DNA of 64,000 nucleotides, taken from Cordylochernes scorpioides. Lineage: Eukaryota; Arthropoda; Arachnida; Pseudoscorpiones; Chernetidae. Both the position numbers and the translations under genes were made by a program. Position 1 is the stretch's first letter. The number at the start of each line of letters is the position of its first letter. Of the stretch, positions 26,901 through 35,357 are shown piece after piece. The DNA is taken from positions 1,552,892 through 1,616,891 of the forward strand of contig CP092873.1 in assembly GCA_030710605.1 (NCBI GenBank). Reading direction: 5' to 3'. Under the pieces are notes generated by a model, which had not been told where the DNA came from, ran no database searches, and saw only the letters and a list, made by a program, of their open reading frames with translations.

Positions 26901-29900
26901 GGACAACACTACCCCCGGCAGCCCTAGACTTGGACAACACTACCCCCGGCAGCCCTAGACTTGGACAACACAACCCCCGGCAGCCCTAGACTTGGACAAC
27001 ACAACCCCCGGCAGCCTAGACTTGGACAACACAACCCCCGGCAGCCTAGACTTGGACAACACAACCCCCGGCAGCCCTAGACTTGGACAACACAACCCCC
27101 GGCAGCCTAGACTTGGACAACACAACCCCTGGCAGCCCTAGACTTGGACAACACAACCCCCGGCAGCCCTAGACTTGGACAACACAACCCCTGGCAGCCC
27201 TAGACTTGGACAACACAACCCCCGGCAGCCCTAGACTTGGACAACACAACCCCTGGCAGCCCTAGACTTGGACAACACAACCCCGGCAGCCTAGACTTGG
27301 ACAACACAACCCCTGGCAGCCCTAGACTTGGACAACACAACCCCCGGCAGCCCTAGACTTGGACAACACAACCCCTGGCAGCCTAGTAGAACCTGGTCTC
27401 TTATTAAGTCCTCTAAAATAAAAAAATCTCGGAGCGGAAATGAATTCACCAGGCGTAAAGATGGAAACAATTTCTTTTGTTTCCTCCAACTGGAACAATT
27501 TTTTCTAGCTATTTGAACTTGACCGCAGTTTTACCCCCCCCCCCCCCCCTTTTTTTTTTTTCCTCCCACATTTTAAAGAAGAGGTTCCAACAGTTCACGC
27601 CTGCCATGGTTAGCGATCTTGCACTCAGTAAATAGATGGTGAATAAATATTGTTTTAAATTTGAATTTACAAATAGATCAGTATTCAGAGAAAGCTTTAG
27701 CGAAGTCAACTTTCGGCCAAATATGAAGCGAGGAAAGTGAGAAGGGACCATCTATCAAGTTAGAGGGGAAAGCCAGGAAGTGGGGGGCGATGACGGCTGT
27801 GATAGAACGCGTGCTGCTTGGTATGCACAGCGGACTGGGCACTTAATGGAATAAATGGCGGGAGAAATGGCCTCGTTAAGTTGTCATGGCGGTAGTATGT
27901 TTTTATTTCAGGAATATGTTCTCTTTATGGGCCCGTTTTACGGCAGGAGCTGCGCCGTGGCGGGAACAAATGTCTGTACCGCTCCAAGATTGGACTTCAT
28001 TCTGCAAACCCCGAACTACCCAAAAACAAAAACATGACCTCCTCATTTATTTCCTAATTAATTAAAGGCTAAAAGTATATTTTGACCATTAAAGTTCCAA
28101 CATTTGAACTGTCGTTGGATCACTTGCCCGGACCTTGTTTTTCCCAGCCTGACCCTGTGGCGCGCAGGTCCAGTGGCAGCGCAACGGCGGCAAGTGCGGC
28201 ATCTGCGGCGACCCCTGGCACCAGAAAGAGCCCCGGGACAACGAGGCTGGCGGGAAGTACGGCAAGGGGATCATCGTGAGGCACTACAAGCCAGGCCAGG
28301 TGGGTAACCTTTGTCTTCTACCTGACTTGTAAACTAGATGCTAGCATACTTCCTCAAAGTGTCCTCTCTTATCTCTGTATCAAAATATTCCCAGGACGCG
28401 ATTCATTGTGCATAGTTTTATGCATATATTTATATAATTATCTTTTATAATAGTGCAGACTGTGCATGTATTGACAAGATGTCAATATAATTATTTCAAT
28501 TGTCTAACAGCGGCTGTGGTGTGCAGAAAATCTCGGTGCGAGTCCAGCTAACGGCCAACCACCGCGGCTACTTCGAGTTCCGCCTGTGCCCCAACAACAA
28601 CCCCGAGGTGGAGGCCACGCAGGAATGCCTGAACCAGAACCTTCTGGAGATGGCCGACGGCTCGGGCACCCGCTACTACCCCGGGCCCTCGGGTCGCAAG
28701 TCCAGTGATCNNNNNNNNNNNNNNNNNNNNNNNNNNNNNNNNNNNNNNNNNNNNNNNNNNNNNNNNNNNNNNNNNNNNNNNNNNNNNNNNNNNNNNNNNN
28801 NNNNNNNNNNACACGCTCGAGGTCTTGCTGCCCAAGAAGCTCACCTGCACCCAGTGCGTCTTCCAGTGGACCTACACGGCTGGTACGTCCATCATTTCGT
28901 GTCGAACATCACAGGAAGCCATAACTTACACGCAATACTTCATATTAGAATTGTAAGGAGTTTCACAATCGGCCAAGGAGGGTCGATGTTTTTCTTTAAG
29001 TCTGCCGAAGAGCGATTATGGCTTGAAAACTAGCATTTATAATTTTAAAAATAATCCCTATATATAAGTCACGACCGTCTTTCCTAATCGGCCTCTGTCA
29101 CGGATGCGCGCGCACAGGGAGGTCACGTGCTCGCCGGCAGCCAATAAAAATTAAAAAAAAAAAAACTCCCTCGAGCCGGATTTGAACCAGCGACCTAAGG
29201 ATCACCGTTGTAACATCTACAGTCCTCCGCTCTGCCAACTGAGCTATCGAGGGATACAAACTGTATGAATAAGTTTACCTTATAAAGTCAACTAATCCTA
29301 TTTCTACACAAAATGTACTCTCTCATACATATATTATATTATCCCTATATATAGTCACGACCGTCTTTCCTCATCGGCCTCTGTCACGGATGCGCGCGCA
29401 CAGGGAGGTCACGTGCTCGCCGGCTCCCTCGAGCCGGATTTGAACCAGCGACCTAAGGATCACCGTTGTAACATCTACAGTCGGGTAAAACACGGGCGTT
29501 GCCCGGGTCATTCGGCTAGTAATAATATAATCATTATGTAAAAAATCTCTATAATTTTAATCACATTTTATAATTCAACTTAAATAAATAATAATTTATT
29601 TTCTGCTAAAATAGAAGAAGACAGAAAAACCAGAAGTTTAAAATATATAGATACATTTTTGTTCCTTCTGCCTTGTCCATCGATTAAATTTGAATGCCAA
29701 AATATATTGTTATATATCGATGCTCGAATGTTGAGTTCGGCCGGATGTGCAGGCAACAACTGGGGCAAGTGCCCGGACGGCAAAGGCAGAGTGGGCTGCG
29801 GGCCCCAGGAGACCTTCCGCGGCTGCTCCGACGTCCAGATCGGCGGCGAAGGCGGTGGGGACGACGGCGGGGAGAACGACATCGAGCCCGGCAAGCGGCC

Positions 29901-30606
29901 CAAGCCTTCCTCCACCACCACACCTAAGTACAACACGACCACGCAGCGCTGGACCACCACATCCCGTCCCAAGTGGACGAAGAGTACCACAGTTCGTCCC
30001 AAGTGGACCCATAGCACAACGGTCCGTACCAAGTGGACCCATGGTACCACAGTCCGTACTAAGTGGACCCACGGGACCACAATCCGCACCAAGTGGACCC
30101 ACGGGACCACCAACCCTCCCAAGTGGACGCAGTACCCCACTAAGTGGTGGTGGAACCGCTCAACTTCCCGCCGGCCGAGCTGGAGCCAGCCGACCACCCC
30201 CACCAGCCGTCCGCCCACCCAGGCCACCAAGCAGTGGAGCAAGCCGCTCCCCACCACGGAGAAGCCAGTTCGTAACATCACCGTTACATGGTGGAAGCCC
30301 AGCAAGTCGTCGACTTGGAAGGCCTTCTCCAGCACGGTCAAGCCCTGGCAGACCAAGCCGTGGGACGACCGCAAGGAGCCCACGACGCCCAAAACGCACA
30401 AGCCCCCGCGCGTCACGCCCAAGCCGACCTCCAAGCCCCGCACAACCAAGACCCCCTGGGTGGACATCAACGACATAGACGACGACAAGGAGACCAAGCC
30501 CTGCCAGTCCCGACTCACCTGGGGCAAGATGAAGGGCATGAACGACTGGTGCAAGACTAACTGCGCGCGTGGCTTCTGCCCAGCCTCCCATTGCGTCTGC
30601 TACTAG
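20799..30606 (+). CDS. AA15-family lytic polysaccharide monooxygenase, secreted (chitin-binding type-4 domain protein), five coding segments
   Basis: A copper enzyme that oxidatively cleaves chitin or cellulose. Join: 20799-20969, 28168-28299, 28527-28710, gap, 28811-28882, 29753-30606. Residues 1-22 form a signal peptide. Cleavage after AEA leaves an N-terminal His (HGRLLEPPSRSSMWRFGF), the first copper ligand. The second is the His of LTANHRGYFEF, residue 113, or mature position 91, which as I recall is the spacing of the characterised firebrat AA15. Other family marks are NYNDNELFCGG, GKCGICGDPW, LCPNNNP, TCTQCVFQWTYTAGNNWGKC and GCGPQETFRGCSDVQI. The catalytic domain (about 230 residues) is followed by a 240-residue Thr/Pro/Trp-rich tail and a terminal six-Cys module. 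All exon junctions keep frame except across the assembly gap. The estimated length is about 500 residues. In arthropods such enzymes act outside the cell on dietary polysaccharide or cuticle chitin; which applies here is unknown. Confidence 0.93.
22056..22100 (+). repeat. Mariner left terminal inverted repeat
   Basis: Starts TACAAGGTATGTCCCATAAG. It is the inverse complement of 23328-23372 with a few mismatches (GGGTCC here, GGATCC at the other end). Confidence 0.9.
22130..23173 (-). pseudogene. Mariner transposase, frameshifted
   Basis: The reading starts with MEQKLKQR (ATG at 23173) and runs through the helix-turn-helix DNA-binding region (SKTTIGRIV) to the first catalytic Asp motif, ITGDETWVYGYEPETKRQ. 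The frame is lost just after this, near 22660. The remainder continues in other frames: LLVAFLDNKGIVHHEYLPAG (22500-22600), then HDNARPHTA with the second Asp (22394-22420), then PPYSPDIAPNDFFLFPKFK with the third Asp, then the C-terminal KRWRWCVEARGDYFEK. A further indel lies between the second and third Asp motifs, where about four residues of the usual DD34D spacing are missing. It cannot encode an active enzyme. Confidence 0.92.
23328..23372 (-). repeat. Mariner right terminal inverted repeat
   Basis: Inverse complement of 22056-22100. It ends CTTATGGGACATACCTTGTA and is followed by the TA duplication. Confidence 0.9.
23796..25131. repeat. 55-bp minisatellite, about 24 copies
   Basis: The unit contains GACACTTGCAGTGACGATCT, TTGTTCAGCCCGTCATAGCT and GTCCCCGCCACTCCG. 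Copies are nearly identical, with recurrent single-base variants (GCT/GGT, CCC/CCT, TTGCAG/TTTCAG), suggesting recent expansion or conversion. It is intronic and noncoding. Confidence 0.96.
26888..27386. repeat. 31-bp minisatellite, about 16 copies
   Basis: The unit is CAGCCCTAGACTTGGACAAC followed by ACAACCCCCGG. Copies vary by loss of one C or by CCCCC/CCCCT. Intronic. Confidence 0.95.
28168..28299 (+). CDS. LPMO second coding exon
   Basis: 44 codons in phase 0 between acceptor GGCGCGCAG and donor GTGGGT. It encodes VQWQRNGGKCGICGDPWHQK through IIVRHYKPGQ, the Cys-rich part of the AA15 domain. Confidence 0.93.
28527..28882 (+). CDS. LPMO third coding exon(s), interrupted by the assembly gap
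   Basis: Starts after acceptor GTGTGCAG at 28526 and reads KISVRVQLTANHRGYFEFRL, including the second copper His, then on to GRKSSD at the gap. After the gap it reads TLEVLLPKKLTCTQCVFQWT and ends at ACGGCTG|GTACGT (28882, phase 1). The left and right frames do not agree across exactly 100 bases. Either the gap length is only a placeholder or an intron lies in it. A loss of about 30 residues would fit the family. Confidence 0.88.
28711..28810. other. Assembly gap (100 N) inside the LPMO coding region
   Basis: Exactly 100 N between two in-gene coding segments whose phases are incompatible with a true 100-base spacing. Confidence 0.98.
29167..29253 (-). tRNA. tRNA-Tyr (GTA) with a 14-nt intron
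   Basis: On the minus strand the acceptor stem CCCTCGA pairs with TCGAGGG, followed by a TA at positions 8-9, an A box (TAGCTCAGTTGG), anticodon stem GAGGA/TCCTT with loop CTGTAGA (anticodon GTA), and a B box (GGTTCAAATCC). A 14-nt insertion, ATGTTACAACGGTG, sits directly 3' of the nucleotide after the anticodon, where eukaryotic tRNA-Tyr genes carry their intron. A run of 12-13 T follows within two bases of the 3' end, a good RNA polymerase III terminator. The gene looks intact. It lies antisense in an LPMO intron, inside Helitron sequence. Confidence 0.92.
29425..29482 (-). pseudogene. 3' two-thirds of a tRNA-Tyr copy inside the Helitron
   Basis: Identical to the 3' part of the tRNA at 29167-29253, through the intron and the anticodon. 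It stops at CTACAGTC, where the Helitron 3' terminus begins. The D arm and 5' acceptor strand are missing, so it cannot fold as a tRNA. Confidence 0.9.
29753..30606 (+). CDS. LPMO last exon: end of catalytic domain, Trp/Thr repeat tail, Cys module
   Basis: It begins GNNWGKCPDGKGRVGCGPQE and ends the catalytic domain at SDVQI. A Thr/Pro/Lys/Trp-rich low-complexity tail follows. It holds five tandem 10-residue units of the type KWTHGTTVRT (DNA 29971-30120, 30 bp each), then KWWWNRSTSRRPSWSQ and Pro/Thr-rich sequence. The last 36 residues have six cysteines in the pattern C-x15-C-x3-C-x4-C-x4-C-x-C, ending CVCY and TAG at 30604. The tail is probably heavily O-glycosylated; this is inferred from composition. 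Confidence 0.93.
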
Positions 30607-31400
30607 AGAAACCTCGACAAACAACACTCGGCTAGTCTTTGTCTCACTCTTAGAAAACCTTTGATTCTTTCTAAGATTTGGCTTATTGGGTTCGACCAGA
30701 TATGTGCAGTGCTTATAGGAACCATTTCCGCCGCTTTATTTAATTTATAATCATCGAATCGTTCATCGTTTTATTGGAATCGAGGGCAGGGATCCTCCCT
30801 TTTTTAATTTATTGTTTAATTTATTTTTATATCAAAAATCATTTAATTATTTATTGCGCGCATCTCTCCTTCAGCGAAATCCTCTCATCAAATTATTTAT
30901 TTATTTATTAAAAAACCTAACTTTTAAACCAAAAAGAAAGTAAAACACTTGAGGCATTTGAAACCAAGTTCCCTCCAAGTATTCGAACCAAAAACTTGTA
31001 CATAGCGTGGCTCCTCCCTCCAAGTATTATTTACCTGCTGTATATTTACTGCTGTCCGCTGTATGTATGTATTTACAATGTTTCCTCACGCTGTATTTAT
31101 TGTTTGTAAATAGATTTTTATACATAGAGACTATATATTGGGTAAATTATTTTTAATTGGGAAACTTAACTATAAAAAAAACTCTGATATTTAGAGTTGA
31201 AACCCCCACAAAAGTTTGTAAAATATAAATTGTGCCTAAATTTTTATACCAGAGCCAACGGAAGGCAATCCCAGTGCCAATGGAAATTCCTGAGTTCCTG
31301 TTTTTTTTCTTTCATTTTTATTATTTTATTTTCACTCCAATCTTATATACCTGTAATATTATTGCTTCAAATGTGAATAAACTTGCATGGAATACCTGGG
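30607..31400 (+). other. LPMO 3' untranslated region with AU-rich motifs and poly(A) signal
   Basis: AT-rich sequence after the stop, with repeated ATTTA/TTTATTTA motifs (30815-30915), which can mark unstable mRNAs. A clear AATAAA lies at 31376-31381. The actual end is not known. Confidence 0.5.
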
Positions 31401-32187
31401 AGTCGCTCATTACCTTGCACGGCAGCTTGGGACGACATCAACCGCTGACCCTGGAATCCAAGCCAGCGGGGTGTTTGGCAGATAATCTCCCAACTGCACA
31501 CAACAACAAAAGCCTTTTAATAAGACTGGCGTCTTATAGGGACTCTCGTTCTGAAGTCCAAAGCGAAAAGGCAAACAAACACAATGCTAAGAATATCAAC
31601 AAATAAGTAATCAGCTATACCCCGTCTTGGTAGCGAGACACTGAGTGACTTCAGGTCATCTTCCCTTTCTTTTCTTTGATCAATTTTATAAACTTTTCTG
31701 CTGAACCTTAGAGCTGGTAGTACAAGGAGACAAAACTCTCATCGGCGATGCATCTAAATCTTTGACCGACCCTCTGACACAAAAATACTTGAACAAGGCC
31801 TGCAGAATTCAGGTAGACCTACTTCGAGAGAGATGTTATCGAAATGGTTTGAAATTATCTCCATTCCCTCCAAGCAGATCTAACATGTTCTAAAGTGTGA
31901 AACTTGATACCCCCCCTTTTTTTTCACTTCTTTATCATCGCAGTATAAGGTCTGTAGAAATTGTTTTAGTAAACAGAACTCAGCGCCATCTGGACGATGC
32001 TGTGCTTAAAGGAAAATATTTGTGAAGTTTCCACAGTTAGAATCCTCTCGTTCCATAGTTTCGTTGAGCACCAAGAAAAACCCTAAAGTGCAGACTCTAT
32101 AAGTACAATACACTAGCTGTAGTGATGATACACTGATGAGCCATGCCTTCCCAAGATTCTTTTTTTTTTTCAGTTCACCAATTGTAG
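31401..32187. other. Noncoding sequence, no gene recognised
   Basis: I see no coding region. A short piece at 32128-32152 (CACTGATGAGCC, then CTTCCCA) resembles the dispersed foldback family seen at 43740. Confidence 0.4.
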
Positions 32188-32719
32188 TGACAAAAGTTAC
32201 TATTTACGGGTTAACACACAAAGTTGCAATAATCTAAGGCCTACAGTAAGATTAACTAAACGCACAAAAAGCGTACACTCAAGATTACGACAAAAAAGTA
32301 AATAATAGCTCACAATTTGTTATTATAAATAAAATAGAAAAAAACAGCACTTAGCTTTATTGCTGCTTAGGTAGGGATCGGACCGGGGTTAGACAGGTAT
32401 GCGAGGAGATAGCCAGACAGGGATATAGCACGCAGAGACACTTTAAGCGTCTCCACACAATAATCCACAACACTCGCCTCGACTCATACCATACGGAATT
32501 ATTCTTGCCTTCACCCGCACAAGTCTCAGTGGAGACTTTTCCGGGCACTCCGAATACCCCTCATACCATAGCCCCCTTTATATACAAACATGGCCACATT
32601 CGTCCAATGAGAGAAGCGGGAGAGATTTGTTCACAAACAAACGAAAACACAAACTCTTTCCACTAAAACCTGAGATAAGATATGATAAGGTTGCAAATAT
32701 TTGTCAATATAATTTGACA
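32188..32719 (-). mobile_element. Solo LTR of an LTR retrotransposon
   Basis: 532 bp bounded by TGTCA...TGTCA, read on the minus strand, and flanked by an exact 4-bp target duplication, GTAG (32184-32187 and 32720-32723). On the minus strand it has a TATATAAAGG promoter-like motif (about 32576) and an AATAAAG poly(A) signal (about 32357), the normal order in an LTR. No internal domain is present, so it is a solo LTR. Confidence 0.85.
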
Positions 32720-32723
32720 GTAG

Positions 32724-33586
32724 AAGTCGTCCTAAATTATGCGCTATCCCCAACAGAAACAGTTTTCTAAAGGCAGCGTTGAGAATTTGCATCAATATCC
32801 GGGATTAGATGACACAAGAATATTTGACCTGTGCTAAACAGATGTCACAATAACTTCGGTGTAAATGCTGGAGACCTGCACTTAACAGTTTCTAAACAAA
32901 AGGACTGGAATCAAAGGTAGAGCTAGGTTAGTGAAGGGAGCAACTTCGTTCCTGCAGCAAGTTTGCGATAATTGTGGGAAAATCACAAAGAACACATAGC
33001 TTTAAAAATTTCAATTTCCAAACTCATGGAGGTGTTGGAGAAGCCAACTTTGCGACACGGAGTGTGTTCACAACCCGTGATCACTTCTGCGCTGTGGAAC
33101 TTCCTACCTGAAGAAAGGTTGATTAGGTAGTAAACCTGGCGAGGTTAGATTGGAGGAACTCCTCCGTGCGATGGAAGATCGCCACATTCAGGAGCACAGA
33201 GAGACGGACCGAGCGGAGCATTAGGTTACCTTAGAGAATTGGGCTTGTGCCAAAATAATGGCAGATTTTAGCAGACACTTTCAAACAAATCTATTTGTTA
33301 ATTTGAATAAAAGTATTAGATTCTATATATATTGATGATGAGAAACAAGTTTTTAGAGTTTCAGAAGACAATGAACTCGTTGCTTTCGCATTACCTTCTC
33401 AGCATTCCCCGCGGTCAAGTTGCTTGAAGAAGTAATAGGTCGGGACCACAACATTAGTCGGTGCCACGGCGGCCTGCGACATTTCGAGTTGTCTCCGCAG
33501 TGTCGTGTCCAGATTAGAACTGGCGAGACAAGGCTCTGCGGGGATTTCTTGATTTTAACCAACTATTCAATACAATTACGCGCCAT
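32724..33586. other. Noncoding sequence, no gene recognised
   Basis: No supported gene or RNA. The only open frames are short and have no domain resemblance. Confidence 0.45.
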
Positions 33587-33590
33587 GTAG

Positions 33591-34488
33591 TGACAAAAGT
33601 TACTTTTACGGGTTATCACACAAAAATCAATATACTAGGGCCTACAGTAAGAGTAACTTAAACACAGAAAAACGTACACTCAGGAGTACTGACAAAAGTT
33701 ACTATTTACGGGTTAACGCACAAATACAATATACTAGGGCCTACAGTAAGAGTAACTTAAACACAGAAAAATCGTGGACTCAAAAGTACAACACACAAAA
33801 AAAAGTAAATAATAAATCACAATTTGTTAAATAAAATAAAAAAACACAGTACTTAGCTTTATTGCTGCTTAGGTAGGGATCGGACCGGGGTTACACAGGT
33901 ATGCGACGAGATTGCCAGACAGGGATATAGCACGCAGAGAACACTTTAAGCGTCCCCACACGATAATCCACCACACTCGCCTCGACTCATACCATAGCCC
34001 CCTTTATATACAAACATGGCCACATTCGTCCAATGAGAAGGCGGGAGAGATTTGTTCACAAACAAACGAAAACACAAATTCTTTCCACTAAAACCTGAGA
34101 TAAGATATGATAAGATTGCAAATATTTGTCAATATAATTTGACAGTACAACACCACCAACAAAAAGGAGATAAATAAAGAAAACTCACTATTTGTTAAAC
34201 AAAAACAGTAATTATCTTTTATTTGCAGCGTTGATGAGGAGCGGACCGGGGTTACACAGGTATGCTAGGAGATCACCAGACAAGCACACAGAGAACGCTT
34301 TAAGCGTCTCCACTCGAACACCACTCCACGACTCCTCGCATCCCGTTTCAACCCTCTTTTATGTACAAACATGGCCACATTGGTCCAATGAAAAGGCGTG
34401 GGAGATCAGTTAACTCAACAAATAAACAACATTCTTCCCGCATAACTGAGAAGATAAAAACTGCTTATGTTTGTCAAATAATTTGACA
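33591..34488 (-). mobile_element. Older solo LTR, split by a second LTR insertion
   Basis: The two parts, 33591-33689 and 34149-34488, are continuous with each other when compared with the LTR at 32188. The outer GTAG target duplication is present on both sides (33587-33590 and 34489-34492). It is more diverged than the inner copy (for example ATGTACAAACATGG where the others read TATACAAACATGG). Confidence 0.82.
33690..34144 (-). mobile_element. Younger solo LTR nested in the older one
   Basis: 455 bp, TGTCA...TGTCA on the minus strand, with a 4-bp target duplication GTAC (33686-33689 and 34145-34148). It is close to the copy at 32188 but lacks an internal stretch of about 60 bp present there near 32500-32560. 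Confidence 0.85.
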
Positions 34489-34492
34489 GTAG

Positions 34493-35104
34493 GATCAAAA
34501 TATTGGAACGATAGAAGAATAAACATAATTGTAGTAGAAAGTGATGTTAAAACTGATGTTTCATTTATTTATCTTACATCACTCTCCTTCAACACAAGCT
34601 ACGATAAGAGGATTTAATTCTAAGAACTTTCTTGTTTGACAGCTAGAACTGCCTCCCCTCAGTCTGCTCGGTTTTGCGTCCCAAGTCACCGGGGATTGTC
34701 ATCTGATCTGCAGCGGATTATGCAAATCCCAGCGTTTAAATAGCGCCAATAGAAACTCCGCCGTTATCAACCACTCCGCCATAGACACGCGGTGTGTCAG
34801 AGACCTATGGAAATACGCCACTTACCCACGTAGAAACCAGATGGGCTCAGGACACGCCCCGGAGTGGACTTCTGCCGAACCCACTGCTGAGTCATTGCAA
34901 TAAATTCTTACACCGGAATCTATCTCATCTCCAGGAACCTGGGTTGTAAATATCTCTCTCATTCGACGGCGACAATTCGATGAAGTCAGCAGACGACGGT
35001 ACCGCCGTTATTCCTAACTGTATAGCCACGATAATGTTTTATCATAAAATATATTTTAGAATGTTACAAATAGCAAAAATGTCAAGATATTTAAAATAAA
35101 AAAG
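34493..35104. other. Noncoding sequence, no gene recognised
   Basis: No supported gene or RNA. The frames are short and unremarkable. Confidence 0.45.
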
Positions 35105-35357
35105 ACACATCCTGACCGTTGAGCATTTTAAATGGAAGATCGCCTTCTAGTGGAACATTGCACCAAAGTATTTGTCCAACCCATCTTTTAAAAAAATAAA
35201 TTAGGGCCTACAGCGTTGGTTGACTTTTCTCGATTTATCAAGAAAATGGGTTGGCCAAGTACTTTGGAGCAAACTTAAATCAACCTTTAGTTTATATTTG
35301 CGCCACTAGATGGCGTTATTCCATATAAAATGCTCATGTGAGCGGTCAGGATGTGCC
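35105..35357. mobile_element. Foldback element related to the hammerhead-carrying family
   Basis: The ends are inverse complements (CACATCCTGACCGTTGAGCA and GTGAGCGGTCAGGATGTG). The right half (35213-35356) matches 61758-61890 downstream of a hammerhead: GGTTGACTTTTCTCGATTTA here against GGTTAGCTTTTCTTGATTTA there, then AATGGGTTG..CCAA, then GGCG and ATGTGAG..AGGAT. The ribozyme core itself is missing here. Confidence 0.65.

Larger units (their letters stand above)
20970..28167 (+). other. Large LPMO intron hosting a transposon and two minisatellites
   Basis: It runs from donor GTGAGT at 20970 to acceptor GGCGCGCAG ending at 28167. It carries the mariner (22056-23372), a 55-bp minisatellite (23796-25131), a 31-bp minisatellite (26888-27386) and a C-run/T-run patch at 27531-27561. 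I recognise no genes in 20970-22055, 25132-26887 or 27387-28167. Confidence 0.85.
29055..29519 (+). mobile_element. Non-autonomous Helitron(s), tandem, carrying tRNA-Tyr
   Basis: Two 5' ends, TCCCTATATATA followed by GTCACGACCGTC, start at 29055 and 29342, each preceded by an A. A single Helitron-type 3' end lies at 29485-29519: a GGGC-GTT-GCCC hairpin (from 29494), then GGTCATTCGG and a terminal CTAG, followed by a T. Insertion between A and T, a 5' TC, a 3' CTAG and a short subterminal hairpin are the standard Helitron marks. The copy 29342-29519 is complete at 178 bp. The first copy has a 5' end and an intact tRNA but no 3' end of its own, so the pair looks like a partial head-to-tail concatemer. 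Confidence 0.75.
28883..29752 (+). other. LPMO intron carrying a Helitron and tRNA-Tyr
   Basis: Donor GTACGT at 28883; acceptor GGATGTGCAG ends at 29752. The phase 1 junction rejoins the Gly of WTYTAGNNWGKC, exactly as in the protein family. Confidence 0.9.

Noticed and set aside
29580-30554. 324-codon frame on the minus strand across the last LPMO exon
   Set aside because: It is the antisense shadow of the repetitive Thr/Pro/Trp coding exon; the plus strand has the family motifs.
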